Assembly: GCA_933822405.4 (NCBI GenBank)
Contig: CAKOGP040001729.1
Span: 3,236-22,672, forward strand
Source of the DNA: Cylindrotheca closterium
Taxonomy: Eukaryota > Bacillariophyta > Bacillariophyceae > Bacillariales > Bacillariaceae
Length of the DNA stretch: 19,437 bases
Direction of reading: 5' to 3'
Of the stretch, positions 9,312 to 17,159 are shown piece by piece. The notes beneath the pieces were generated by a model that was not told the DNA's origin, made no database searches, and saw nothing but the letters and a program-made list of their open reading frames with translations. The stretch's first letter is position 1. Every line of letters begins with the position of its first letter. The translations under genes were made by a program, and so were the position numbers.

Positions 9312-9885
9312 AGAGAGCGAGATTGGATATTGCTCCAACTATTTCAGTACTTTCTACAAGAGTACAGAAACCAAATGAAACTGATTGGAAGAAGCTAGTG
9401 AAGCTGATGTATTATCTGAATGGAACAAAGGGAATGCATCTGACGCTGAGTGCAAAAGACTTACGATTTACGAACTTTCAAATGGTATATTGATGCATCA
9501 TTTGCAGTTCATCCAGATTTCAGAAGTAACACTAGAGGTGTATTGACTATGGGTGAAGGAGGATTGCAAATAATCTCGAAGAAGCAGAAGTTGAACAGTC
9601 AAAGTTCAACAGAAGCCAAATTGATTGGTGTTGACGATGCTGCGACACAGATATTGTGGACAAAATTGTTTGTGGAAGCACAAGGTTATCCTGTTGAAGA
9701 AAACATCCTATACTAGGATAACAAGAGTTCTTTTCTATTGGAAAAGAATGGACGTGGTAGTGCCGGAAAGCAAAGCCCAGCTTTGAACATTTGAAAAATG
9801 TGAATATTGAATATTGTCCAACTGAAAAGATGTGGGGAGATTTCATGAGCAAACCTCTACAGGGACGTTCCGTTGTCATCAACTA
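9242..9885 (+). pseudogene. RT C-terminus and RNase H of element A
   Basis: The part 9242-9480 (FLSKRARLDIAPTISVLSTR, then WKKLVKLMYYL) is the RT thumb/connection and matches 17690-17830 of element B. After a frameshift near 9480 the RNase H begins with WYIDASFAVHPD (catalytic Asp at 9492-9494) and QSSTEAKLIGVDDA. A stop at 9714-9716 and another shift follow, and the C-terminal signature FMSKPLQG occurs at 9842-9865. It is degenerate and not expressed as one protein. Confidence 0.85.
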
Positions 9886-9892
9886 TGTTAAT

Positions 9893-9907
9893 GAAACGGC
9901 AGGAGTG
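9893..9907 (+). other. Polypurine tract of element A
   Basis: The purine-rich gaaacggcaggagtg lies directly before the 3' LTR, where plus-strand DNA synthesis is primed. Its last ten bases, ggcaggagtg, are identical in family B (reverse strand, 15833-15842 and 17053-17062). Confidence 0.75.
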
Positions 9908-10462
9908 TGTTAGATATATTAGGATTTTTGAAGTACATATTTGGAGAAACAAGAAAAAGAGAATACATGTGAATGATAGAGAAATGATGTCGACTGATAC
10001 GACTAAAAATGAAGACTGATGCAACTAAAATATTGTGCGTGGCAAGTCAGAAAACAACATATATTTCTATGGAAATCATTCTGTTGATGATTTGATGGAA
10101 GAAAGCAAGATTCAAGCAAGAACCAAAGTTGGATACTAAGCAAAGTACCAACTACAGTGGAAGATGAACGGATAAACAGATTGAACTTGCAGCATGTCAG
10201 GCTGACGTAGAGAGAATTCTGAGAATTTCCACTGAGCTGGAGAAGAAAGAGTCAAAGTCAAAAGTTGACAGACTGTTCTCACTTTTTATAATATATTGCA
10301 AGCAACGAGTGAAGTGGTTGATAAAGTAGGATCTCTGATAGATCTATATACTTCTATATACTGTAAATTCATATACTTAGACGGCAACAATACCTGGACA
10401 GCTAAATTGCAGTCGATTAAACAGGTAGATTGTAGGCGGCAGTGGATTGGGTACTTCTAACA
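9908..10462 (+). repeat. 3' LTR of element A (inner)
   Basis: It is 555 bp, beginning TGTTAGATATATTAGG and ending GTACTTCTAACA. It differs from the 5' LTR at many sites, including indels (gatttgatggaagaaagc), and carries the second-subfamily bases (agctggagaag, gatctctgatagatc, ttagacggc). The divergence suggests age or recombination between two copies. Confidence 0.9.
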
Positions 10463-10575
10463 TGTATTATAAAAAGTGACTGAATTGAATTGAGCCGATA
10501 TATTCCTACAACTTGAAAGAATAGGAACTTGCTCATGATGAGTGGAAAATTTCAGTGGATCACTTACTTCTAACA
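10463..10575 (+). mobile_element. Second leader/gag start joined to an LTR end
   Basis: Directly after the 3' LTR comes another copy of the element leader (compare 5038-5130: tattataaaaagt, ctgaattgaattg, gatatattccta, ttgaaagaataggaacttgc, tcatgatgagtgg). At about 10548-10554 it jumps to the last 24 bp of an LTR (cagtggatcacttacttctaaca). This is what remains of a tandem LTR-body-LTR arrangement after a large deletion. The outer LTR end, not 10462, carries the target duplication. Confidence 0.85.
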
Positions 10576-10585
10576 GTTGAGCTGT

Positions 10586-10659
10586 GGTCAATTTGACCAC
10601 GAGCCAGTCAAGCCGTGGTCAATTTGACCACAAGCCAACCGAGCCATGTCAATCTGACC
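10586..10659. repeat. Palindromic minisatellite, right half
   Basis: GGTCAATTTGACC occurs at 10586-10598 and 10617-10629, and a degraded copy (tgtcaatctgacc) at 10647-10659. With element A plus one target copy (4487-10580) removed, the six palindromes run at 31, 30, 31, 31 and 30 bp. Confidence 0.85.
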
Positions 10660-11073
10660 ACAAGCCAGCTGTGCTGCCTGTACAGCTGAGCAAATCAAGC
10701 TTTAAGCAGATGGACCGTGCGTCTGACTTTATATATATAAGAGCGTTCATTAATACATACCGGTAGTCAGGAAAAAGAGAAATCTTTATGAGGACGGGCA
10801 TGCTTTTTTCTTATGTTGTCTTCCACCCTCCGCATACCTGATTTGTCTTATTTTGACTGCTCCTGTGTGGACTTTCAGGTCAAGATGGTCACTTCAGTGA
10901 TTTTGAAAGATTCTGCCTGCAAGACTCCAATCGCAAAGTGGCAAGTATGTGTGAAATGACTAATCGCACCACAGTTCCCGGCCGTTCCTGAGACTCATTC
11001 CAAATGACCACTTTTTGGCATATTTTTGATGTATTTCCATTGGCGTATTGGTCTGTTTTCAACAGTTTCGCTG
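10660..11073. other. Unique spacer with possible host promoter and gene remnant
   Basis: This stretch is not repeated elsewhere. Besides the TATA-like box at 10730, it has an ATG at 10788 opening 17 codons, a splice-acceptor-like ctgtgtggactttcag ending at 10878, and 37 open codons up to a TGA at 10989-10991. I do not recognise the peptide, and no good donor joins the two pieces. It may be the start of a host gene destroyed by the insertions, or chance. Confidence 0.3.
10730..10740 (+). promoter_or_regulatory. TATA-like box
   Basis: The sequence tatatatataa lies about 70 bp after the last palindrome and 48 bp before an ATG at 10788. The spacing suits a eukaryotic core promoter on the + strand, but there is no gene downstream to confirm it. 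Confidence 0.35.
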
Positions 11074-11131
11074 CGGATTATACATACCGCAGCATTGAAC
11101 ACTAATAAAGTTCCAACCAAATCTCGACAAA
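11074..11131 (+). repeat. Left terminal inverted repeat of the MULE
   Basis: It starts cggattatacataccgcagc and ends ctcgacaaa. It pairs with 15297-15354 over 58 bp with one T/A difference. Similarity stops sharply on both sides. Confidence 0.88.
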
Positions 11132-12365
11132 GTTCTGCTTGCGTTTATATACATCTCCAGACCTCAATAGTGCTTTGAACCTCAGAGAGTTGCCCAATGC
11201 CGATTCAATACCAAACCAATTCCAATGGAGTCCTCCATCATTCCAACTTTATCTACAAGACACATGTTGCACACTCCAATTAGGGCTAATCCCGCTACAA
11301 CAGCAGCAGAAGCCACACCCCTAGTCTCAAACTGTCCCTCAAAAACTAATGGTCTTCAATTGGTTGATTGCCTCCTCAACGATATTCAATCTGACGTATG
11401 GCCTGCAGAAATCAAATTCGAACTCAACAAGGGTGCCACCGGATGATTGCAATCATTTGATGTTTGTCAGCTTATTGGAAAGAGAAACAAAGAAATTGGA
11501 TATTTGAAAGCTAAGGCCCCTGCATTGTACCACAGGCCAACCAGGTTATACTTTGATACCTCGGCTTTCCCTCCTCCCAAAACTGTTCATGGACAACTAC
11601 AAGAACACTGCCCCTCATATGGAAAACTCAGGCTGGCCTTTCAAACTGCTGCCCATGAAGCCTGCTCTGCAGTCCACTCGACAGGAGGCAGCGGAAAATC
11701 TGCTACAGTGAGAGTCTTGAAATGTAAATGTATGAGCAAGACCTTAAATCCAATGCACCTCCAATGAAGACTCAAGAGTACCGCCAGGATGGTATTGTGA
11801 ACTCTGATAAGCTAGGCAGGAGAGAAGATGGGAGAAGCGGTCCCAGAAGATGTTCTACTGCTAAACCCTTGAAAGGAGAAGCTACATGCAAGTTTAGCAT
11901 CACAATTGCATGGGACGAGTTTGGGTTCTATCTAAAGCAGAATGTTGGAAACCCCTACCACACTGGTCACCCAAAGTTTGCCAATCAAGACCTGGCCACT
12001 CCTAATGGATTCCTGTCGACAGAAGATCAAGAGGTTATCATTCATGTGCACAATGCATGCGGTGGAGCTGCAATCGGAAGGAATTACATCCTAACAAAGT
12101 TTGGAAAGTTTGTACCTTCAGTGGCAATCCGAAGCCTGCAGAATGAGGCCACACTCCCTCAACCTGAAGAGGGTGATAACAGGAAATTGCCTGCAAATGA
12201 CATTGAAGGGCTCCTTCGGTACTTTGAGACTGAAGAGGACATCTCTTTCCAAGTACTCTGGGATGTTCCTGCTGGCAGCACCAACAAAACTAGCAATGAA
12301 ACACAGCCACTTGTTGATGGCTCGGAGGATGATGGCTCTGGCGGTCATATGCTGCTGTCCACCAC

Positions 12366-12438
12366 GTGAGTTCTATTGTTTCTATTTGTTTCTATTTCCC
12401 CTTGGTCCGGTCCAGCCTCAGCTTCACCCTGGCCTTAG
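12366..12438 (+). other. Intron 1 of the MULE transposase
   Basis: It has a GTGAGT donor, a pyrimidine-rich body and a CCTTAG acceptor, 73 bp. It is the choice of acceptor that joins the upstream frame (ending LLSTT) to the downstream one (FDKDAAGN). The two nearer AGs (12415 and 12421) give the wrong frame. Confidence 0.7.
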
Positions 12439-13167
12439 ATTTGACAAGGACGCTGCAGGAAACGTCACTGAACGCGAGACCGATCACTCTACAGAGCCTG
12501 CAATGGACGAGCTCGGGCGTGAGGTGTCTGCTGCTAGAGAAGATGAGAGTATCTTTTGCCAGGACAAAATTTTCCTTTGTATTGCATGGACAAACAAGGA
12601 GGAGCTGCGACTATTTCAGAAGTTCCCTTCTCTAGTTTACTGTGACGCAACCTCAGACACAAACAAGAACAAGAATCACCTTATCACCTTCTCTGGCCGA
12701 ACCACCAATGGCAAACAATTCATTTTCCTCCGAGTGTGGGTACATAACCAGAAAAGGGTTACTTTCAAGTGGATCTTTCAAGCAGTCCTAAAATCCTTTC
12801 TCCCAAGCGGTACCCATGAAATGGTTCAACTGGTACTTGTTGACGGCGATCCGCAACAGATGAGTGAGGTCAGACTAGCACTTCAACAATACCTTACTTC
12901 TGCAATGTTTACCAATTGTGGATTCCATCTTGTTACCATTGGTTTCAAGAGAGCCGGTATTCCAAAGCCAGACCGAGATGCTATGAAGACACAGTATGAT
13001 GCCCTTGTCTCAGTGTTGCTCCATTGGATGTACTCCTTCATGAGACCAGGCTATTGTGAGAATGGTGACAAATACTTGATCTCGAAGACACTTCTTTTCC
13101 ATTGGCTGAAGTCAAAAGATGTTGCAACTGTGCTAGGAGTTGAGGGGCCGGCAAATGCGCCGACTGG

Positions 13168-13214
13168 GTAAGAAAAGTGTTGACTCACGAGAATTCATTT
13201 CTCTACCATCAGAG
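13168..13214 (+). other. Probable intron 2 of the MULE transposase
   Basis: It has a GTAAGA donor directly before the in-frame stop. The acceptor is at the second AG of catcagag, giving 47 bp and the right frame into MHLRTYFQITISPHEGTN. The first AG gives the wrong frame. A frameshift mutation instead of an intron cannot be excluded. Confidence 0.55.
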
Positions 13215-14769
13215 GATGCACTTGCGGACCTACTTTCAAATAACAATTAGTCCTCATGAAGGTACCAATTTTGGGATCAAAAGTCATGCGGCGAGGGTGA
13301 TGCCAAGTCACACAATGGTAAAGGCTGGCAAGTCCCTCATCTTCCAATCCAAATTGAAGGTAAAAGAGATAAGGCACGAGGCAACAAGATCAATGCTCAA
13401 CACACCACTCTGGTCCGGAAGTGCAACAAGCAAGCATGTTGTGAAGATTGCTGAGTCCATTCTCCTACAGATTGCAGAAAGAGTCAGTCTGTATCAAGCA
13501 AGACGAGTCGCCCAGGGAGAGTGGCAAGTAACTCACGCACCTCATGGTTCCCAACTTCCACCAGGGACCAATGGCACCAAAAAAGTTCCAAAATTTACTA
13601 GGATCCGCACAGTGAAGCTGGTGAATTGTCATTTGGAATGCTCCTGCTGTCATTATGAATCTGTTGGACTCCCGTGTGTCCATCAAGGTGCTGTCATCGC
13701 ATCACATTCCAAATCAGAGCCGTGGACTGGATTTGGTCATCACGACGTTGATCTGGCTTGGTGGACTCACCTCCGTATGGTAAATGGCCATGACAGCCGT
13801 TAACGGCAATCTAGAAACTTGAGATTGTTTTAATACGATTAATGCATCAGTTATATATATATGGCTTGGTGGAAGATATGGCACAAGTTCGCCTATGAAG
13901 AGGAAATTGAAGAAGAAAGCATGAACGAGTTGATAAGGTCTCTCCCTTCAGCAAAGCGAGAATGCAAGGGCGCATTGTTCCCCAGTGGGCCTCCTCCAGG
14001 TGTCACTCAATATGCTGCTCGCTTACCAGAGTTGTCTGCCAGAAGGAGAATTGTCAACTATAGTACAGAGTTTGTCAACTCGTTGATGGGTAGGGAGACC
14101 TATGAAGGGCTGAGTCAGCAATCCAACCTAAGTCATGACAATGATCACTCCAATGATCACTGTGAGAATGATGTTGATGATGGTTTTAACTGATGATGAG
14201 GATGGTAGTGACAAATGTGATTTCAATGCGGTGTTGGAGGCGGAGACTAATGCTGATTTGGATGTTGGTGATGGGGGTGACGATGTTCCTTTTGGTGAAT
14301 TAATGGACGATGACAAAAATGTTTGGCCACACATTTCATTTCATGAGGTGTGCAAGCATGATCATTACAAGGCCTGTGCCCTCTTAGAGGAGGTCAAAGC
14401 GCTTGATCAAAATGCTGTAGCTGGATTTCTTCAACTCAAGCAACGGCTTCATGAGCAATTAAGAGACACCATCAGGGCACATCTTATGAAGAAATCCCAA
14501 TCAAAAACAGGAGTTGATAGACAAGGGACTACCTTGTCTCGGATTCACAATATCATGCCAACAACCAAGAGGTCTTGTTCTCGAAGAAGCTACCACGCCA
14601 AGAATGCCTATCAGGGCCCGACAACCAAAAGGTCCAAGAAGAACTAATATAGCTACTTGCTTTCCAACTATTAAAGCCTGCTTTCTGACTATTATCACTA
14701 TTGTATACTTCTTTTGACCACAGTATCTACTTCTTTCGACCACAGTAGCTAGGATGACTAAGAATCTGC

Positions 14770-15213
14770 TCAATGCAACCTAGTTCCGTTGCTCGCAATT
14801 TTCCTAAGTGCCTGGGCCAGTAAATTTCTAGTATATCGGAGTGCTTTCTTGACAAAAGAAAGGGCTTTAAAGTGGTTGATTTTGTTCTTGTGGCGGTCGA
14901 GGAAGAAACCACCCAACTCCTTCCACTTGTCTGTGCAATCGTTTATGACAAGTTTGAAAGCACTGCCCTTTCCACTTCCAAAGCCGAAGAGCGCAGACAG
15001 ATATTCATTGTACTGATCTAGATGCTTTTCCCACCAAGGATTTTTGCACCAAGGATAGACTTGAAGATCCATTACCGGCACTGGTGTTTGGACGTGGACT
15101 TGAGTTGGGAATTCTTGAAATTCTTGCCGCCAATTGAAAATTCTTGCAATTCTTGCCGCCGATTGAAATTCGTGCTTGTAAAGAAGAAGGGGACCCGGAA
15201 GTAGATGTGGCAT
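14770..15213 (-). CDS. Uncharacterised 147-aa ORF facing the MULE transposase
   Basis: It opens with a real ATG at 15213 and stops with TGA at 14770, 122 bp past the transposase end. I recognise no family. The C-terminal two thirds look like a soluble helical protein rich in Lys, Leu and aromatic residues (WWEKHLDQYNEYLSALFG, then DKWKELGGFFLDRHKNK). There is a short Ser/Gly/Lys-rich turn (GFGSGKGSAFK), too loose to call a P-loop. The N-terminal third covers a 29-bp direct repeat and may be less reliable. It starts 83 bp inside the right inverted repeat, so that repeat could carry its promoter. The convergent layout resembles mudrA/mudrB of maize MuDR, but I see no resemblance to the MURB protein and do not claim homology. 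It could also be a captured host fragment. Confidence 0.45.
   Translation of the reverse strand: MPHLLPGPLLLYKHEFQSAARIARIFNWRQEFQEFPTQVHVQTPVPVMDLQVYPWCKNPWWEKHLDQYNEYLSALFGFGSGKGSAFKLVINDCTDKWKELGGFFLDRHKNKINHFKALSFVKKALRYTRNLLAQALRKIASNGTRLH
15117..15175. repeat. 29-bp direct repeat, two copies
   Basis: The motif ttcttgccgcc[ag]attgaaa occurs twice, about 29 bp apart, in the N-terminal part of the - strand ORF. Confidence 0.7.
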
Positions 15214-15296
15214 CCAAACCAGTTTTGATTGGTCGCTGCATCATCTAGAGGCCCAACTTTCCAATCTTTTTTGAAATAAGCACGGCTGGCTCCAGA

Positions 15297-15354
15297 TTTG
15301 TCGAGATTTGGTTGGAACTTTATTAGTGTTCAATGCTGCGGTATGTATTATCCG
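15297..15354 (-). repeat. Right terminal inverted repeat of the MULE
   Basis: It is the inverted copy of 11074-11131, from tttgtcgagatttggttgg to gtatgtattatccg, with one mismatch. Confidence 0.88.
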
Positions 15355-15405
15355 GAGGTCAAATTTTTCCAAACCAACCGAATGAACCCTGTTTTTTTTA
15401 CGTAT

Positions 15406-15832
15406 TGTTAGAATAAAGCAAATTGTGCTCTATCGTGAGTGCCTTAAGCGCTCAGAACAAACTCTCTGTAACCTAAATTTGTAATCGACTGTACAACACT
15501 TTCACCACAATAGTTCTCCTGTGTCTAGGTATACTTTGAGTGAAATTGTTCCTATTTGATTAATATTTGGCTTGAATTGATGATTCAATCACAAAAGTAA
15601 GTTCAACAATTTTCCCTTGGAAAATCCCTTGTTTACAGAACCTGATTCAACCTCTACGACAATTATGTGTTGAATGCAGTACTTTGGGACATCTTGTATT
15701 ATTCCCTACTGCATTGTACGCAACACCGATATCACACTTCACGATCAAAGTCCGATTGTACTTGTCGAAAACTTTGTACTTGAATAGTTTCTTTTTGGAA
15801 CGTAAAAACTCATACTTTGTCATATCTCAACA
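15406..15832 (-). repeat. 3' LTR of older family-B copia element
   Basis: On the - strand it begins TGTTGAGATATGAC, directly after the ggcaggagtg tract, and ends TTTATTCTAACA. It is 427 bp. Compared with the copy at 16551-17052 it lacks about 80 bp, corresponding to 16879-16959. The five bases before its left edge (cgtat) are the likely target duplication. Its partner lies outside the window. Confidence 0.88.
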
Positions 15833-16292
15833 CACTCCTGCCATTGTGACAATCACCATTGGCAGCAATGGGACATGCTCTCATTCACTGTTTATTTTGT
15901 TTTGTATTTTCATTTGAACATATACATACTTGTCTGACCTAGTCCTGTGGACCAAGAATCAGATCCCTGAACTTGCGAAACTTCTCACCTTGCAATGGCT
16001 TAGTCATGAAATCCGCAATCATATCGTCAGTTGAACAGTTTTTGATCTTAACACTTCCTTTCTCAACTTGATCTGTGATAAAGAAATAACGAATATTGAT
16101 AGCTTGGCTTCTTTTGCCCACGCTCTTGCGATCATTCTCTTCCAGTAGAATCGCGCTTTTATTATCAGTATCCTGATACAAGCTATTCTTCTCGATCGGA
16201 TACCCTTGCCACTCCATGAACAACTTTGTCCATAGTATTATCGTGACAACATCGTCAACAGCAATCAGTTCCGCTTCCGTACTGCTTCTGCT
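15833..16292 (-). pseudogene. RNase H C-terminus of older family-B element, truncated
   Basis: The - strand frame 15939-16223 reads MEWQGYPIEKNSLYQ, NIRYFFITDQVEKG, FMTKPLQGEKF and ends ILGPQD and a stop, matching 17160-17456 of the younger copy. An extra two-residue insertion (DTDNKSA against DNKSA) is visible. The piece is cut at 16292 by a family-A LTR. 15833-15938 is the untranslated tail with the polypurine tract. Confidence 0.88.
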
Positions 16293-16550
16293 TGTTGGAT
16301 AGATTAGGATTTTTGAAGAACATATTTGGAGAAACGAGAAAAAGAGAATACATGTGAACGATAGAGAAATGATGTTGACTGGTACAACTAAAAATGAAGA
16401 CTGATACGACTAAAAATATCACGTGTGGGGAGTCAGAAAAGATTATTTATTTCTTTGGAAATCATCCTTTTGATGATGTAAGAACGCAAGATTCAAGCAA
16501 GAACCAAAGTTGGATACTAATCAAAACATCGACTACAGTGGAAGATGAAC
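16293..16550 (+). repeat. 5' fragment of a family-A LTR
   Basis: It begins TGTTGGATAGATTAGG and follows the 5' LTR at 4487 for about 258 bp, ending gtggaagatgaac. The expected continuation (ggataaacag) is replaced by the family-B LTR at 16551. It was inserted into the older family-B element after cttctgct and later split by the younger family-B element. Confidence 0.88.
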
Positions 16551-17052
16551 TGTTAGAATGAAGCAAAATGTGCTCTATGGTGAGTGCCTTTAGCGCTCAG
16601 AACAAACTCTCTGCAATCTAAATTTGTAGTCGATTGTACAACACTTTCACAAAAATAGTTCTCCTGTGTCTAGGTATACTTTAAGTGAAATTGTTCCTAT
16701 TTGATTAATATTTGGCTTGAATTGATGATTCAATCACCAAGGTAAGTTCAACGGTTTTCCTTTGGAAAATCCCTTGTTTACAGATTCAACCTCTACGACA
16801 ATTCTGTGTTGAATGCAGTACTTTGGGACATCTTGTATTATTCCCTACTGCATTGTACACAACATGGATATCTCACTTGTATAGGGTCATTCCCTTTTTG
16901 TGTGGATGTAGATTGTCCGACAGACTTGCGTCCGGCATACTTGCGTCCAATCCTGACATCACGATCAAAGTCCGATCGTACGTGTCAAAAACTTTGTACT
17001 TGAATAGTTTCTTTTTGGAACGTAAAAACTCATATTTCATCATATCCCAACA
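16551..17052 (-). repeat. 3' LTR of younger family-B element
   Basis: On the - strand it begins TGTTGGGATATGATG after the ggcaggagtg tract and ends TTCATTCTAACA. It is 502 bp. It contains a small direct repeat, acttgcgtcc, near 16924 and 16939, within the part missing from the older copy. Confidence 0.9.
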
Positions 17053-17159
17053 CACTCCTGCCATTGTGACAATCACCATTGGCAACAATGGGACATGCTC
17101 TCATTCACTGTATATTTTGTTTTGTATTTTCATTTTGAACATATACATACTTGTCTGAC

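Larger units (their letters stand above)
4482..10580 (+). mobile_element. Copia-type LTR retrotransposon, family A, degenerate, with 5-bp near-TSD
   Basis: The element proper is 4487-10575, with TGTTGG at the left end and TAACA at the right end. It is flanked by gtcga (4482-4486) and gttga (10576-10580), one mismatch apart. Order inside: 5' LTR, leader, gag, protease (DSG at 6304-6312), GAG-pre-integrase and integrase, acidic linker, RT remnant, RNase H, polypurine tract, 3' LTR, then a short second leader and LTR end. Protease-integrase-RT-RNase H is the Ty1/copia order. The two LTRs differ at many positions, so the copy is not recent. Coding is wrecked by frameshifts, stop codons, a missing RT N-terminus and foreign sequence between protease and integrase, so it is non-autonomous. 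Confidence 0.92.
11225..14647 (+). pseudogene. MULE transposase, spliced, damaged by stop codons and frameshifts
   Basis: The transposase would cut and join the element ends in the nucleus. From the ATG at 11225 the frame runs to 11767 with one TGA (11444-11446), then shifts near 11735 into 11728-12365. This part holds Cys/His residues typical of FAR1/GCM-like DNA-binding fingers (LKCKC, CKFSITIAWDEFGFYLK, NPYHTGHPK). After an intron (12366-12438) comes the catalytic core: YCDAT (Asp 12644-12646), LVDGDPQQ (12842-12850), CGFH (12917-12928) and, after a second intron, HEGTN (Glu 13258-13260). A SWIM finger follows (Cys-x-Cys at 13639-13647, Cys-x-His at 13675-13683). The frame stops at 13801-13803. 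An acidic then basic tail resumes at 13861-14193 and shifts frame near 14190 to end at 14647. A third intron (13780-13875) would join it in frame but is weak. The catalytic residues look intact; the protein as a whole does not. Confidence 0.82.
11074..15354 (+). mobile_element. Mutator-like DNA transposon with 58-bp terminal inverted repeats
   Basis: The left end (11074-11131) and the right end (15297-15354) are inverted copies with one mismatch in 58 bp. Between them lie a MULE-type transposase with a SWIM zinc finger (+ strand) and a convergent 147-aa ORF (- strand). The element is 4281 bp. Mutator-family elements usually leave 8-11 bp target duplications, but the bases outside these ends (ttcgctg left, gaggtca right) do not match. 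Either one flank was rearranged or the true ends lie elsewhere. Confidence 0.82.

Noticed and set aside
10918..10975. 30-bp intron (gtatgt to ccacag, with a ctaat branch-like word) near 10943-10972
   Set aside because: The signals are neat, but 30 bp is too short for splicing in the kind of organism suggested here.
12366..12421. Shorter intron ending at 12415 or 12421
   Set aside because: Neither acceptor joins the upstream frame to the transposase core; 12438 does.
13780..13850. Intron ending at gcatcag (13850)
   Set aside because: It leads into a frame that stops within about 15 codons; the in-frame alternative at 13875 is weak but possible.
14501..14773. 90-codon - strand ORF overlapping the transposase tail
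   Set aside because: It is a shadow of the + strand frame ending at 14647, with low-complexity hydrophobic content.
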